Assembly (NCBI GenBank): GCA_004558025.1
Contig: SFEG01000009.1
Span: forward strand, 62,001-126,000
Length of the DNA stretch: 64,000 nucleotides
Direction of reading: 5' to 3'
From: Clostridiales bacterium
Lineage (GTDB): Bacteria; Bacillota; Clostridia; Oscillospirales; Oscillospiraceae
Shown: piece after piece, positions 34,263 to 42,664 of the stretch
Numbering within the stretch: the stretch's first letter is position 1
Layout: each line of letters starts with the position of its first letter
Made by a program: the position numbers and the translations under genes
Notes under the pieces: generated by a model
Database searches by the model: none
What the model was told of the DNA's origin: nothing
The model's input: only the letters and a program-made list of their open reading frames with translations

Positions 34263-35045
34263 TCAATGTGTGTTGAAATAATCAACTGCCGCCTCATTCG
34301 TGAGTATAAGCTCGCAGTCGCCGTTATCGAGGGCGGCGAAGTATTCCGCAGCGCCACCGTTGACGCGAGTTATCTGCCCGAGCCTGCGGCTTACGGAGGC
34401 GTTATTGTTTATAGTATCGAGCGCGGTCTGCGTTGTTCCGATGTATAAAAGCTTATCGCGCACGGAGCTTGAGCCGCTGCCCTTGCCGGCAAGAACGATA
34501 TCGGTCGACATGTATGTGATCAGTATCGTATAATCCGGGCACTCGGTATCAAGCGCAACACCGCCCCAGGCGCAATCGATGTTGCCGGAGTTGAGTTCGA
34601 CATATGCATCCTCGGAGTGTATTGGCTGGATCTTGAGCACCCAGCCGAGCTTTTCGCAGACCTTTTTCGCAAGATCGACATCAAAGCCGACATACTCGCC
34701 GTCCTTTTGGAAGCTCAGCGGCGCGGATTCGAGGTCAACGCCGATTATGAACGTTCTCTCCTCGATATAGCCGAGCTCATCGAGCGCGTCCTTTTTGGAA
34801 GGAAAGTCGACAGCGCGGCTGCTTCCGAACCACTGCGTGCTCAGATCGTCTATAACGCCCTCGTATGACAGCTCCCTGAGAGCTTTGTCAATATAGTGAT
34901 ACGTCGAGTCGCCGTTTCGAAAGCCTATGGAGTATTCCTGCGAGCCCAGCGATTTTACGACCTTATATTTTCCGCTCCCGCCGCAGGCGCACAGGCCGAA
35001 AACCATGGCCAGCGACAGCGACAGGCATATTATTCTTTTCTTCAT
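34263..35045 (-). CDS. Substrate-binding lipoprotein with apparently permuted fold order
   Basis: A 260-residue lipoprotein (lipobox LCAC) of the amino-acid SBP class, but its parts are reordered. Residues 37-74 (EYSIGFRNGD ... STQWFG) match the last segment of ordinary binding proteins, as in its neighbour at 37408 (QYGIAFRSGD ... ADKYPD). Only after this comes the usual beginning, FIIGVDLESAPLSF and GEYVGFDVDLAKKVCEKLGW, and the protein ends where the last segment would normally follow (EAAVDYFNTH). Last gene of the operon. Start at 35045 is preferred over 35054. It probably still binds an amino-acid-like ligand; which one is unknown. Confidence 0.8.
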   Translation of the reverse strand: MKKRIICLSLSLAMVFGLCACGGSGKYKVVKSLGSQEYSIGFRNGDSTYHYIDKALRELSYEGVIDDLSTQWFGSSRAVDFPSKKDALDELGYIEERTFIIGVDLESAPLSFQKDGEYVGFDVDLAKKVCEKLGWVLKIQPIHSEDAYVELNSGNIDCAWGGVALDTECPDYTILITYMSTDIVLAGKGSGSSSVRDKLLYIGTTQTALDTINNNASVSRRLGQITRVNGGAAEYFAALDNGDCELILTNEAAVDYFNTH

Positions 35046-35087
35046 TGGAGTCATACCGCCTTTCGGGAAAATAATACGCGAAAAATG

Positions 35088-35894
35088 TTAAGAAATCAAG
35101 GCAGTGAATTTTCCTCGCGTTATCGCGCTGCCGCTCAGGCTGAGGCTTCTTACCTGTGAGCCGGAGTAGGTCGCGGCGGCGCTCAGCTTTCCGCGAGGCT
35201 GCGACAAGCGCACGCTTGCGTATTCGCCGTCTAACTCGGCAAGATATGAGACAACGGAGGCTGTGCCGCTCGCGCATGAGCCCTCCCACACGGCTGTGCC
35301 AGTGGACTCGACGTAAACAAGCGGCGTGAGCGTGCGTTTATCCCTGTCAAAGAACATAAGTCCCAGCGCATCGGACTTTATCTGCCTGCACCATGCGCCG
35401 ATGACGCGCTCTGCCTTTTCACGCGTGAGCGCGTCGGGTGTGACGATGGCGTGACATATGCCCGGAAAGCGCACGAGGGGCAGCGTGTAGCAGTCAAAGC
35501 CGTCAAGGAAGCTGCACTCGGATATGGACTCCGGCAGCGGCATTGCGACCTCTCCCTGAAAAGTGCCCGGAGTAAGAATGTTGCCGGATACCTTCACCGG
35601 CTCCGGAGCGCCGGAAACCTCGATGAGCATATCGCCCGCGTCAAGGCCTGCCTGCTGCATGATGACAGACGCGGCAGACAGCGTCGCGTTGCCGCAGAAC
35701 TCGCCTCCCATCATCTGCAGGCGCACCGCGCAGCAGGGGTCTTCGGGCACTTCGAGAAAGCCTACCTGCTCGGCTTCGGGATCACGCTCCATGAGGAGTG
35801 CGGCAATGCGGCTCTGATCTTCTCTCGGCACGAAGCTGTCTACGATGAGCGTTATATTGCCTGACGGATCAATTTTTGTATAGCTTATATTCAT
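35088..35894 (-). CDS. DapF-like amino-acid racemase/epimerase
   Basis: A 268-residue two-domain enzyme of the diaminopimelate-epimerase fold, cofactor-independent, with one catalytic Cys per half: Cys67 in GGEFCGNAT and Cys207 in [10 protein letters not shown]. Overall it is closer to the DapF-like racemases found with transport or metallophore genes (CntK type) than to housekeeping DapF. It overlaps the ATPase gene and sits between it and the second binding protein, so it likely inverts the stereochemistry of the transported amino acid. Substrate not known. Confidence 0.75.
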   Translation of the reverse strand: MNISYTKIDPSGNITLIVDSFVPREDQSRIAALLMERDPEAEQVGFLEVPEDPCCAVRLQMMGGEFCGNATLSAASVIMQQAGLDAGDMLIEVSGAPEPVKVSGNILTPGTFQGEVAMPLPESISECSFLDGFDCYTLPLVRFPGICHAIVTPDALTREKAERVIGAWCRQIKSDALGLMFFDRDKRTLTPLVYVESTGTAVWEGSCASGTASVVSYLAELDGEYASVRLSQPRGKLSAAATYSGSQVRSLSLSGSAITRGKFTALIS

Positions 35895-36661
35895 GACTGA
35901 CCGTAATTTTTAAGAAACTGCTTTGTGCGCTCGGTTTTCGGCGCGCCGAATACTTCCTCGGGATCGCCCTGCTCGACGATAACGCCGCCATCCATGAAAA
36001 TTACGCGGTCGGACACGGCGCGGGCAAAGGCCATCTCATGCGTTACGATGACCATGGTCATGTGCTCCTCGGCGAGCTTTTTTATGACCTTGAGAACCTC
36101 TCCCGTGAGCTCGGGGTCGAGCGCGCTCGTCGGCTCGTCGAAAAACAGTATTTGCGGATCCATGGCCAGTGCGCGCGCAATGGCAACGCGCTGCTGCTGA
36201 CCGCCCGAGAGCTGGCAGGGGTAAGCGTCGGCCTTTTCCTCGAGGTTCATTTTTCTCAGCAGCTCCATGGCCTTCTCGCGTGCCTGCTCTTTATCGCGGC
36301 CGAGGACGCTTATCTGCGGATCTGTGAGATTTTTAAGCACGCTGTAGTGGGGGAAAAGATTGAAGCTCTGAAAAACAAGGCCGAAAATGCTGCGTATCTT
36401 CTTTAGCTCCGCCTTGTCGGAATAAACGGACTTGCCGTTTGCGCCGATCTTTGCCGCGTATTCGCCGGAATATATGAGCTCGCCGCTGTCCATCTCGGTA
36501 AGCAGCGTTGCGCAGCGCAGAAGTGTGCTCTTTCCCGAGCCGGACGGGCCGATGACCGACACGACCTCGCCCTCGGAAACGCTCAGGCTTATGTCCTTGA
36601 GAACGTGGAGCGTTTCGTTATTGAAGCTTTTCTGAACGTGGTTTAACTCTAATATCTTCAT
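35891..36661 (-). CDS. Amino-acid ABC transporter ATP-binding protein
   Basis: A 256-residue ATPase of the polar-amino-acid (GlnQ/ArtP) type, on the inner face of the membrane. Walker A is GPSGSGKST, the Q-loop is in [17 protein letters not shown], the signature LSGGQQQR, and Walker [15 protein letters not shown] with the switch His in VTHEMAFA. A short insert around residue 75 ([17 protein letters not shown]) is common in this group. The permease gene ends 11 bases upstream. Confidence 0.95.
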   Translation of the reverse strand: MKILELNHVQKSFNNETLHVLKDISLSVSEGEVVSVIGPSGSGKSTLLRCATLLTEMDSGELIYSGEYAAKIGANGKSVYSDKAELKKIRSIFGLVFQSFNLFPHYSVLKNLTDPQISVLGRDKEQAREKAMELLRKMNLEEKADAYPCQLSGGQQQRVAIARALAMDPQILFFDEPTSALDPELTGEVLKVIKKLAEEHMTMVIVTHEMAFARAVSDRVIFMDGGVIVEQGDPEEVFGAPKTERTKQFLKNYGQS

Positions 36662-36672
36662 TGTAACGCTCC

Positions 36673-37320
36673 TTATTGGTAGTAATTCATGGATTTTTCC
36701 GCCCTGCCCATTACAAAGTCGACGATGGCGTTAAACACGAAGTAGAATACGCCGGCGACGATGAAGGGAACAAAGCTCGTCTGAGAGTTCGCGAGGTTCT
36801 TGCCGATGGTGAACATCTCAACATAGGAGACGGTGAAGGCCAGCGAGGTGTCCTTTACAAGGGTGACGACCTCGTTTGTCATGCTGGGCATGATGCGCTT
36901 TATGACCTGCGGCAGGATGATGCGGAAGAATGTCTGCGCCTTGGAGTAGCCCAGTATTTCCGAGGCTTCGTACTGGCCGACAGGGATAGACTCTATGCCG
37001 CTGCGATAGATCTCAGCAAAGTACGCCGCATAGTTTATCGCAAAGGCTATAACGACCGGGATAAGCTTGTTTTTGGAGACGGAAAACTCGAACAGGTAAT
37101 ACGGCCCGTAGGTCACAGCAATGAGCTGGAGCATCAGCGGGGTTCCGCGCAGAACGGAAATGATGGCGCGCGTCACGTTTGAAACGACCTTGTTTTTGCT
37201 CATTCTGAGCAGGGCAACGACCATGCCGAGCGGCAGAGAGAACAGCAGCGTCAGGAAAAATATCGCGCAGGTTCCGCCCATGCCCTCGAGCATAAGGTTT
37301 ATCATTGTTATAAGCTTCAT
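36673..37320 (-). CDS. Amino-acid ABC transporter permease
   Basis: A 215-residue membrane subunit of the HisMQ family, with about five helices and the cytoplasmic coupling motif [21 protein letters not shown] that docks on the ATPase. The RGTPLMLQL segment is also typical. It would act as a homodimer, as no second permease is present. Confidence 0.94.
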   Translation of the reverse strand: MKLITMINLMLEGMGGTCAIFFLTLLFSLPLGMVVALLRMSKNKVVSNVTRAIISVLRGTPLMLQLIAVTYGPYYLFEFSVSKNKLIPVVIAFAINYAAYFAEIYRSGIESIPVGQYEASEILGYSKAQTFFRIILPQVIKRIMPSMTNEVVTLVKDTSLAFTVSYVEMFTIGKNLANSQTSFVPFIVAGVFYFVFNAIVDFVMGRAEKSMNYYQ

Positions 37321-37357
37321 AATATCCTCATTTTAAATGTGTATTAACGCGCACGAT

Positions 37358-37382
37358 CCCGAAGGCGCTGCGCACCTTCGGG
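37358..37382 (-). other. Intercistronic hairpin between binding protein and permease
   Basis: CCCGAAGG (37358-37365) pairs with CCTTCGGG (37375-37382). There is no T-run after it on the minus strand, so it more likely protects the binding-protein message from decay than stops transcription. Confidence 0.5.
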
Positions 37383-37407
37383 AAATGTGCCTTATGCTTT
37401 ATATTAA

Positions 37408-38217
37408 TTACTTGTTGAGAAAGATCAGGTTGTTGACGATGTCGGGGTACTTATCGGCGATCTTCTGATATGTGCCGTTTTCAACGAGCTGATCGATAGC
37501 TGCCTGGATCTGGTCGCACAGCTCCTGGTCGCCGGAGCGGAATGCTATACCGTACTGCTCGGCGCCGAGGTTCTCGTTGATGATGGAGTAGCCCTCGTTC
37601 TCTGCGACATATGCAGCCGCAACGGGGTAGTCGACAAACACTGCGTCAACGCTGCCGCCGCCGAGCTCGGTGAAGCAGCTCAGGAAGCTGTTGCAGGTAA
37701 CGACGTCCTTGAAGGTAGCCTTGAGGTCGGCAAGGTCGCCGTCGAGGAGGGTCTGACCGGAGGTGCCGAGCTGAACGGCAACGGTCTTGCCTGCGAGATC
37801 CTTGGAAGAGGTGTAGCCGCTGTCGGACTTAACGAGAAGGACCTGGGTGTTATCGTAGTAGGGCTCGGAGATGACGTAGCCGGCCTCCTTCATGCTGTCG
37901 AGGATGGTCATGCCGGCCCAGATGCAGTCGCACTCTTTGCTGTCGAGCTGAACGAGCTTCTGATCCCAGTTGAGAGCGAAGATCTCCATCTTCCAGCCGA
38001 GCAGATCGCAGACTGCCTTAGCGGTCTCTACGTCGAAGCCGGTGTACTCGCCGTCGTCGCCCATGTAGGCGTAGGGGGGATACTCGGGGTCGATGCCGAC
38101 TACGAGAGTCTTGACGTCGTCGTTTGCTTTGGTGTCGTCGTTGCTGTTGTCGTTGCCGCAGGCGCACAGTGCGAAGACCATCATAAGCGCCAGCATCATA
38201 GCGATAATTCGTTTCAT
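37408..38217 (-). CDS. Amino-acid ABC transporter substrate-binding lipoprotein
   Basis: A 269-residue lipoprotein (lipobox LCAC, Cys about residue 20) with the normal SBP order: TLVVGIDPEYPPYAY, GEYTGFDVETAKAVCDLLGW, CDCIWAGMTI, then lobe II GKTVAVQLGTSGQ and the final YGIAFRSGDQELCDQIQAAI helix. First gene of the ABC operon, with promoter at 38271-38298 and a GGAGGAAAG site. Start at 38217 chosen by this site. Ligand likely a polar amino acid. Confidence 0.93.
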   Translation of the reverse strand: MKRIIAMMLALMMVFALCACGNDNSNDDTKANDDVKTLVVGIDPEYPPYAYMGDDGEYTGFDVETAKAVCDLLGWKMEIFALNWDQKLVQLDSKECDCIWAGMTILDSMKEAGYVISEPYYDNTQVLLVKSDSGYTSSKDLAGKTVAVQLGTSGQTLLDGDLADLKATFKDVVTCNSFLSCFTELGGGSVDAVFVDYPVAAAYVAENEGYSIINENLGAEQYGIAFRSGDQELCDQIQAAIDQLVENGTYQKIADKYPDIVNNLIFLNK

Positions 38218-38270
38218 TTTTCTTTCCTCCAAAACGTGTGGTTGAGTTTTTAGTTTGTTATCACGCTGCT

Positions 38271-38298
38271 ATAATAACACATTAGCGAAATAAAGCAA
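38271..38298 (-). promoter_or_regulatory. Promoter of the amino-acid ABC operon
   Basis: On the minus strand TTGCTT (38293-38298), 16-base spacer, TATTAT (38271-38276). Confidence 0.65.
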
Positions 38299-38355
38299 GA
38301 CCTTTTTGCAAATTTATCTGTGCAGTTTCTGCACAGTAATTCTGCTTACTTATTA

Positions 38356-38478
38356 AATAAAAAACATGCGGCGTTTGAAAACGGCGATTTGAGCATAGAC
38401 GAGGCAAAAGAAATGCTGCTTGACGACTTCACGGCGGACGAATTAAACGAGCTTATCGAGATATACAGCAGCTTCTGA
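38356..38478 (+). pseudogene. C-terminal remnant of an unknown gene
   Basis: An open frame without a good start reads ENGDLSIDEAKEMLLDDF and ends ELIEIYSSF before TGA at 38476. Its composition and helical, acidic look suggest the tail of a real protein. I do not recognise the family. Together with the next small frame it marks an accessory remnant between two housekeeping operons. Confidence 0.35.
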
Positions 38479-38516
38479 TTTAGCTCGGTTTACTTCGTTC
38501 TTGAAGGAGTACGATT

Positions 38517-38714
38517 ATGGAACTGTTACTTACGCAAAAACTGCTGTTGGATGGGCTGAAATTGTTTCGAGTATCAAAAGGTCAATGTATGGTGATTATG
38601 ATGCTCATGGACACAGAAGAAAAGCGCTGGAGCTTGATGGAATACTTGCAGAAGCATCTAAACGCCTCGGAAGAAGAGATAATGACGCAAGCGCGAAGGA
38701 TAACGACGGCGTAA
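38517..38714 (+). CDS. Small helical protein of accessory type
   Basis: A 65-residue frame with a strong AAGGAG site at 38503-38508 and ATG 38517. It reads LLLDGLKLFRVSKGQCMVIM and EEKRWSLMEYLQKHLNASEEEI, an all-helical pattern like small proteins carried on conjugative elements (weak recollection, not an assignment). A longer frame, shifted by one, starts TTG 38501 and overlaps it, but has no stop before running antisense through the antiporter gene. Real but probably stranded. Confidence 0.45.
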   Translation: MELLLTQKLLLDGLKLFRVSKGQCMVIMMLMDTEEKRWSLMEYLQKHLNASEEEIMTQARRITTA

Positions 38715-38806
38715 GCTACTCCCGCGAGCCGGAGAGACTTAACGAGCTGCGGCGGCAGAATGAGCGGAAGCTTGCACAGGCTACGGCGGAGGATGCCGCA
38801 AACGAG

Positions 38807-38848
38807 AACGAGCGCGGCCTTGATCTTAAGGCCTCGCTCGTTTTTTAT
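38807..38848. terminator. Long terminator hairpin
   Basis: A 15-base stem with one mismatch (38807-38821 with 38828-38842), T6 on the plus strand and, on the other strand, directly after the end of the antiporter gene at 38852. Confidence 0.8.
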
Positions 38849-38851
38849 GTT

Positions 38852-40054
38852 CTATGCATTTGCCGGGGCTGTAGGTTCGGTATTGTCCGGGGTCGGACGC
38901 TTCATGCCGACCTTCAGCAGCAGCGGAGTTACAAGGGTCGTCACTATGACCATGAGGACTACCGCGGGGAACATCGTTCCGGATATGAGCCCGGCCATGC
39001 TGCCCTTCTGTGCAACTATCAGCGCGACCTCGCCGCGCGATACCATGCCGAGACCGATGGAGACGGAGTCGTAGGTCTTGAAGCCGGTGAGCCTTGCGCC
39101 GATGCCGCAGCCGACGATCTTGGTGATGATGGCGACGAGGGTCAGGACAACTGCGAACAAAATGAGGTTGCCGTCAAGCCCGGCAAGCTCGGTTTTTATG
39201 CCGATGGAGGCAAAGAATATAGGGGAGAAGAGCATATAACTCATCGTGTTTATACGCTTGACTATATAGGTTCGCGTCTCGCTGTGGTCGCTGAGCATGA
39301 TGCCGGCAAAGTACGCGCCGGTTATATCGGCGATGCCGAAGAAGTGCTCGGAAACAAAGCTGAGCAGGAAGCAGAAGGCAAGCGCGTAGATGGCTATGCG
39401 CCTGTGGATGCGGTCAAACCTCGAGCGCAGTCTGCCAAACAGCTTGTGCACGACGATCGCCACGACGGCAAGGAAGATAAAATACGCGATGATGCGGACA
39501 AATACCATGGCAGGCTCAACGGTGGAGTCCGTGAAGCCCGTGAGCACGGTCAGAACGATGATGCCGAGCACGTCGTCAATGACGGCGGCGGCCATGATCG
39601 CTGTGCCGACGCGGCTTTTGAGCTTGCCCATCTCACGCAGAGTCTCGACCGTTATAGACACCGAGGTAGCGGTCAGAACGACGCCGATGAACGCGGCCTT
39701 TATCATTTTAAGGCTGTCAGGCTCGCCGTTGAACAGAAGATAACAGCCCGCACCGCCGAGAAACGGCACGATAACGCCGATCGTGGCTATGACGAGAGCC
39801 GACAGCCCCGTATGCTTGAGCTCCTCGAGGTCCGTATCGAGGCCGGCCATGAACATGAGGATGATAACGCCGATCTCGGCGGTCTTTACGAGAAAGTCCG
39901 ATTCGCCGATGAGCCCGAAGCAGCTCGGCCCGAGCAGCAGACCCGCGATCAGCGCACCTACGACCTGCGGCATGTTGACCTTTTCGCTCGCAATGCCGAG
40001 AACTTTTGTTGAAAGCATAATGAGCGCGATTACGATAAGAAAGCTGTAATCCAT
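38852..40054 (-). CDS. Cation:proton antiporter, CPA2 (KefB/NapA-like)
   Basis: A 400-residue membrane protein with about 12-13 helices, exchanging Na+ or K+ for H+. The conserved discontinuous helix region TATSVSITVETLREMG and the following AAAVIDDVLGIIVLTVLTG, with the paired acidic residues, mark the ion site. No C-terminal KTN/RCK regulatory domain follows, unlike KefB/KefC. It ends in a short Pro/Thr-rich tail. A hairpin with a T-run lies in its leader at 40090-40124. Confidence 0.92.
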   Translation of the reverse strand: MDYSFLIVIALIMLSTKVLGIASEKVNMPQVVGALIAGLLLGPSCFGLIGESDFLVKTAEIGVIILMFMAGLDTDLEELKHTGLSALVIATIGVIVPFLGGAGCYLLFNGEPDSLKMIKAAFIGVVLTATSVSITVETLREMGKLKSRVGTAIMAAAVIDDVLGIIVLTVLTGFTDSTVEPAMVFVRIIAYFIFLAVVAIVVHKLFGRLRSRFDRIHRRIAIYALAFCFLLSFVSEHFFGIADITGAYFAGIMLSDHSETRTYIVKRINTMSYMLFSPIFFASIGIKTELAGLDGNLILFAVVLTLVAIITKIVGCGIGARLTGFKTYDSVSIGLGMVSRGEVALIVAQKGSMAGLISGTMFPAVVLMVIVTTLVTPLLLKVGMKRPTPDNTEPTAPANA

Positions 40055-40089
40055 GTTGAATTTCCCCCAAAATCACAGTTGAAATTATC

Positions 40090-40124
40090 AAAAAAACCAC
40101 AATCTTGAGGCGTTCCGCCTCAAG
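40090..40124 (-). promoter_or_regulatory. Leader hairpin of the antiporter gene
   Basis: CTTGAGGCG (40104-40112) and CGCCTCAAG (40116-40124) form a perfect 9-bp stem with a 3-base loop. On the minus strand a T7 run starts 7 bases after it. It lies in the first bases of the predicted transcript and may attenuate it; the 7-base gap is longer than in standard terminators. Confidence 0.45.
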
Positions 40125-40134
40125 CGCAAAGCGG

Positions 40135-40163
40135 ATTGTACGCGCTTTTTCGGAAAATAGCAA
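40135..40163 (-). promoter_or_regulatory. Promoter of the antiporter gene
   Basis: On the minus strand TTGCTA (40158-40163), 17-base spacer, TACAAT (40135-40140). Confidence 0.5.
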
Positions 40164-40200
40164 GTTAATTTTTTGCCCCTGAGATGAGCGTAATTAATAT

Positions 40201-40258
40201 GGCTATGACTTCGCGTCATAGCGGTATTGCTGTGCAAAAAACGCACCGAAAAATTATA
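40201..40258 (-). other. Hairpins between the divergent antiporter and iscR genes
   Basis: GCTATGAC (40202-40209) pairs with GTCATAGC, and GTGC-AAAAAAC-GCAC lies beside it; a TATAAT is at 40253-40258 on the minus strand. I cannot assign a function; a small minus-strand RNA is possible. Confidence 0.25.
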
Positions 40259-40280
40259 CAAACTGTGGCATATGTACTTT

Positions 40281-40332
40281 AATTCCTATTGCGAAAGTGG
40301 TATATTAATATCACATTATTAATATAGGAATT
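40281..40332 (+). promoter_or_regulatory. Two operator-like sites before iscR
   Basis: AATTCCTATTGCGAAAGTGG (40281-40300) and, in the other direction, CACATTATTAATATAGGAATT (40312-40332) share the CCA-y-TT plus ATAGGAATT pattern of the cysK leader site. Their position fits autoregulation by the Rrf2 protein encoded just downstream. Confidence 0.6.
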
Positions 40333-40343
40333 ACGGAGGTGAT

Positions 40344-40772
40344 ATGATGAACGTGACCAGCAAGGGTCGCTATGCGCTGCACATAATGATAGACCTTGCC
40401 CAGCACAGGGACGACGGTTTCATATCGCTCAAGACCGTGTCCGAGCGCACGGAGCTTTCAATGAAGTATCTTGAAATGATAGTCGGCAACCTCAAAAAGG
40501 CCGAGCTCGTTTTAAGCTCGCGCGGCAAGGAGGGCGGCTATAAGCTCGTAAAAGACCCGAAGGACTACACGATCGGCGAGATACTCAGATGCATGGAGGA
40601 TAACCTTGCGCCGGTGGCCTGCATCAAAGAGGGCGAGATACAGTGCGATCACTCCGGCGGCTGCCTGACGGTGCCGATGTGGAAGGAGCTTGACGATATA
40701 ACAAACGCCTATCTCGACACCGTAAGCCTTGAGGATCTTCTCACGGGCGAAAAATGGCGAAAAAAGACTTGA
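40344..40772 (+). CDS. iscR: Rrf2 family regulator, IscR-like
   Basis: A 142-residue winged-helix regulator. The N terminus NVTSKGRYALHIMIDLA and the recognition region LSMKYLEMIVGNLKKAELV with the wing SRGKEGGYKL are standard Rrf2. Three cysteines, Cys93, Cys101 and Cys107 in ACIKEGEIQCDHSGGC, are placed like the Fe-S ligands of IscR, though the first gap is 7 rather than 5 residues. It heads the iscS-iscU operon, so it likely senses Fe-S status. GGAGGTG precedes the ATG. Two operator-like sites lie in front. Confidence 0.88.
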   Translation: MMNVTSKGRYALHIMIDLAQHRDDGFISLKTVSERTELSMKYLEMIVGNLKKAELVLSSRGKEGGYKLVKDPKDYTIGEILRCMEDNLAPVACIKEGEIQCDHSGGCLTVPMWKELDDITNAYLDTVSLEDLLTGEKWRKKT

Positions 40773-40843
40773 CTAAGTCAAAACAAGGTGCTACAATCCC
40801 TACAGAATTTATAGGATATACAAACGCGAAAGGAAGATAAATA

Positions 40844-42031
40844 ATGTTCGTTTACGCAGATAACGCAGCAACCACCTGTGTCAGCAAGACCGCGGTCGAC
40901 GCGATGATGCCCTATCTTACCACCCAGTACGGAAATCCTTCAAGCCTGTACGCCTTTGCTCAGGAAGCAAAGGAAGCGCTTGAAAATGCAAGAAAGACCG
41001 TCGCCGACATCATCGGCGCACAGCCCAAGGAGATATACTTCACCTCCGGCGGCTCCGAGGCGGACAACCAGGCCATAGTTTCAATGGCAAAGGTCGGCGC
41101 TCTCAAGGGTAAGAAGCATCTTATATCCACAAAGTTTGAGCATCATGCAGTCCTGCATACGCTCAAGAAGCTCGAAAAAGAGGGCTTTGAGGTAACGCTC
41201 CTGGATGTTCACGAGGACGGTGTTGTCCGCCTTGAGGATCTCGAGGCCGCAGTCCGCGAGGACACCGCACTCGTTACCATCATGTTCGCAAACAACGAGA
41301 TCGGCACAGTTCAGCCCATCAAGGAGATCGGCGAGTTCTGCCGCGCAAGAAAGATCCCCTTCCACACCGACGCTGTTCAGGCAGCCGGCCATATGCCGAT
41401 AAACGTTCAGGAGATGAACATTGACCTGCTGAGCATGTCCGGCCACAAGTTCCATGCTCCCAAGGGCGTCGGCGTTCTGTACGCAAAGAGCGGTATGCCT
41501 CTGTTCAATATCATCGAGGGCGGCGCTCAGGAGCGCGGCAAGCGCGCCGGCACCGAGAATATTCCCGGCATCGTCGCACTTGCGGCGGCTCTCAAGGAGA
41601 GCGTTGACAACATGGAGGCCAACACCGCGAAGATCATCCCCATGCGTGATAAGCTCTTCGCCGAGCTCAGCAAGATCCCCCATTCCAAGATAAACGGCTC
41701 GCTCGAGCACCACGTTCCCGGCACTGTGAACATGTGCTTTGAGGGCATCGAGGGCGAAAGCCTCCTGCTCCTGCTCGACGCAAAGGGTGTCTGCGCATCG
41801 TCCGGTTCGGCATGCACCTCCGGCTCGCTCGACCCCAGCCACGTTCTGCTCTCTCTCGGCCTGCCTCACGAGGTAGCGCACGGCTCGCTGCGCCTGTCGA
41901 TTGGAGAGTATAACACTATGGAGGAGATCGACCACATCATCAAGGTCGTCCCCGAGGTCGTTTCCTACCTGCGCGATATCTCCCCCGTGTGGGAGGAGCT
42001 CGAAAACGGCACCAAGAAGCATCTTATTTAA
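40844..42031 (+). CDS. iscS: Cysteine desulfurase
   Basis: PLP enzyme that takes sulfur from cysteine for Fe-S cluster and tRNA thiolation. 395 residues. PLP Lys202 lies in SMSGHKFHAPKGVG, and the mobile loop with catalytic Cys324 reads SSGSACTSGSLDPSHVL. HTDAVQAAGH carries the cofactor-stacking region. The long SxxGxACTSG loop makes it a group I (IscS/NifS) enzyme. Highly biased codons suggest strong expression. It lies between iscR and iscU. Confidence 0.96.
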   Translation: MFVYADNAATTCVSKTAVDAMMPYLTTQYGNPSSLYAFAQEAKEALENARKTVADIIGAQPKEIYFTSGGSEADNQAIVSMAKVGALKGKKHLISTKFEHHAVLHTLKKLEKEGFEVTLLDVHEDGVVRLEDLEAAVREDTALVTIMFANNEIGTVQPIKEIGEFCRARKIPFHTDAVQAAGHMPINVQEMNIDLLSMSGHKFHAPKGVGVLYAKSGMPLFNIIEGGAQERGKRAGTENIPGIVALAAALKESVDNMEANTAKIIPMRDKLFAELSKIPHSKINGSLEHHVPGTVNMCFEGIEGESLLLLLDAKGVCASSGSACTSGSLDPSHVLLSLGLPHEVAHGSLRLSIGEYNTMEEIDHIIKVVPEVVSYLRDISPVWEELENGTKKHLI

Positions 42032-42069
42032 TAAACAACACACCGTGATATAATAGGAGGAACTTAGTT

Positions 42070-42504
42070 ATGGCACTTTATAGCGATAAGGTAATGGATC
42101 ATTTTCAGAATCCCCGCAATGTCGGCAAGATGGACGACGCGGACGGCGTAGGTGAAGTCGGCAACGCAAAATGCGGCGACATCATGAAGATGTATATAAA
42201 GGTCAATGACGGCATCATCACCGATGTTAAGTTCAACACCTTCGGCTGCGGCAGCGCTATCGCCACCAGCTCCATGGCCACCGAGCTCATCAAGGGCAAG
42301 AAGGTCGAGGATGCGCTTGAGCTTTCCAACAAGGCCGTTGTCGAGGCTCTCGACGGTCTGCCCGCGCACAAGATACACTGCTCCGTCCTCGCCGAGGAGG
42401 CAGTCGCTGCGGCAGTCAAGGATTACTATGACCGCAACGGTATCGCGTACGATCCCGAGCTGTTCAGCAAAAAGCTGCATGACTGCGAGCACTGCGCAGA
42501 GTAA
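42070..42504 (+). CDS. iscU: Fe-S scaffold IscU (NifU N-terminal type)
   Basis: A 144-residue scaffold on which IscS assembles clusters. Ligands Cys35 and Asp37 (NAKCGDIM), Cys60 (FNTFGCGSAIATSS) and Cys104 (KIHCSVLAEE) are all present. The family lysine-proline-proline Hsc motif is replaced by LPAHKIHC, as in other clostridial forms. An extra C-terminal CEHC pair (Cys139, Cys142) is unusual. An AGGAGG site precedes the ATG. End of the isc operon. Confidence 0.95.
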   Translation: MALYSDKVMDHFQNPRNVGKMDDADGVGEVGNAKCGDIMKMYIKVNDGIITDVKFNTFGCGSAIATSSMATELIKGKKVEDALELSNKAVVEALDGLPAHKIHCSVLAEEAVAAAVKDYYDRNGIAYDPELFSKKLHDCEHCAE

Positions 42505-42514
42505 TTTGAGTATT

Positions 42515-42540
42515 AAAAAGCCCACCGCTATAGAGCGGTG
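42515..42540. repeat. Left inverted terminator-like repeat
   Basis: AAAAAGCCCACCGC followed by TATAGAGCGGTG. It folds as CACCGC (42523-42528) with GCGGTG (42535-42540); the T-run is on the minus strand. The reverse complement closely matches the right copy at 43815-43839. Confidence 0.7.
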
Positions 42541-42557
42541 TTCATAAAACAGTTAAC

Positions 42558-42586
42558 AGCCACAGTAGTTTTGCACTGCTGTGGCT
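42558..42586 (+). terminator. Second hairpin downstream of iscU
   Basis: AGCCACAGTAG (42558-42568) pairs with CTGCTGTGGCT (42576-42586), one G-T pair, loop TTTTGCA. The T-rich part after it is weak (GCTCTTGT). Confidence 0.5.
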
Positions 42587-42664
42587 GCTCTTGTATCTTA
42601 TCCTGTTATATGATAATATGGGGCCGACAAGATATACAAATCGGGAGTTGTAGAGGTGAATCCA

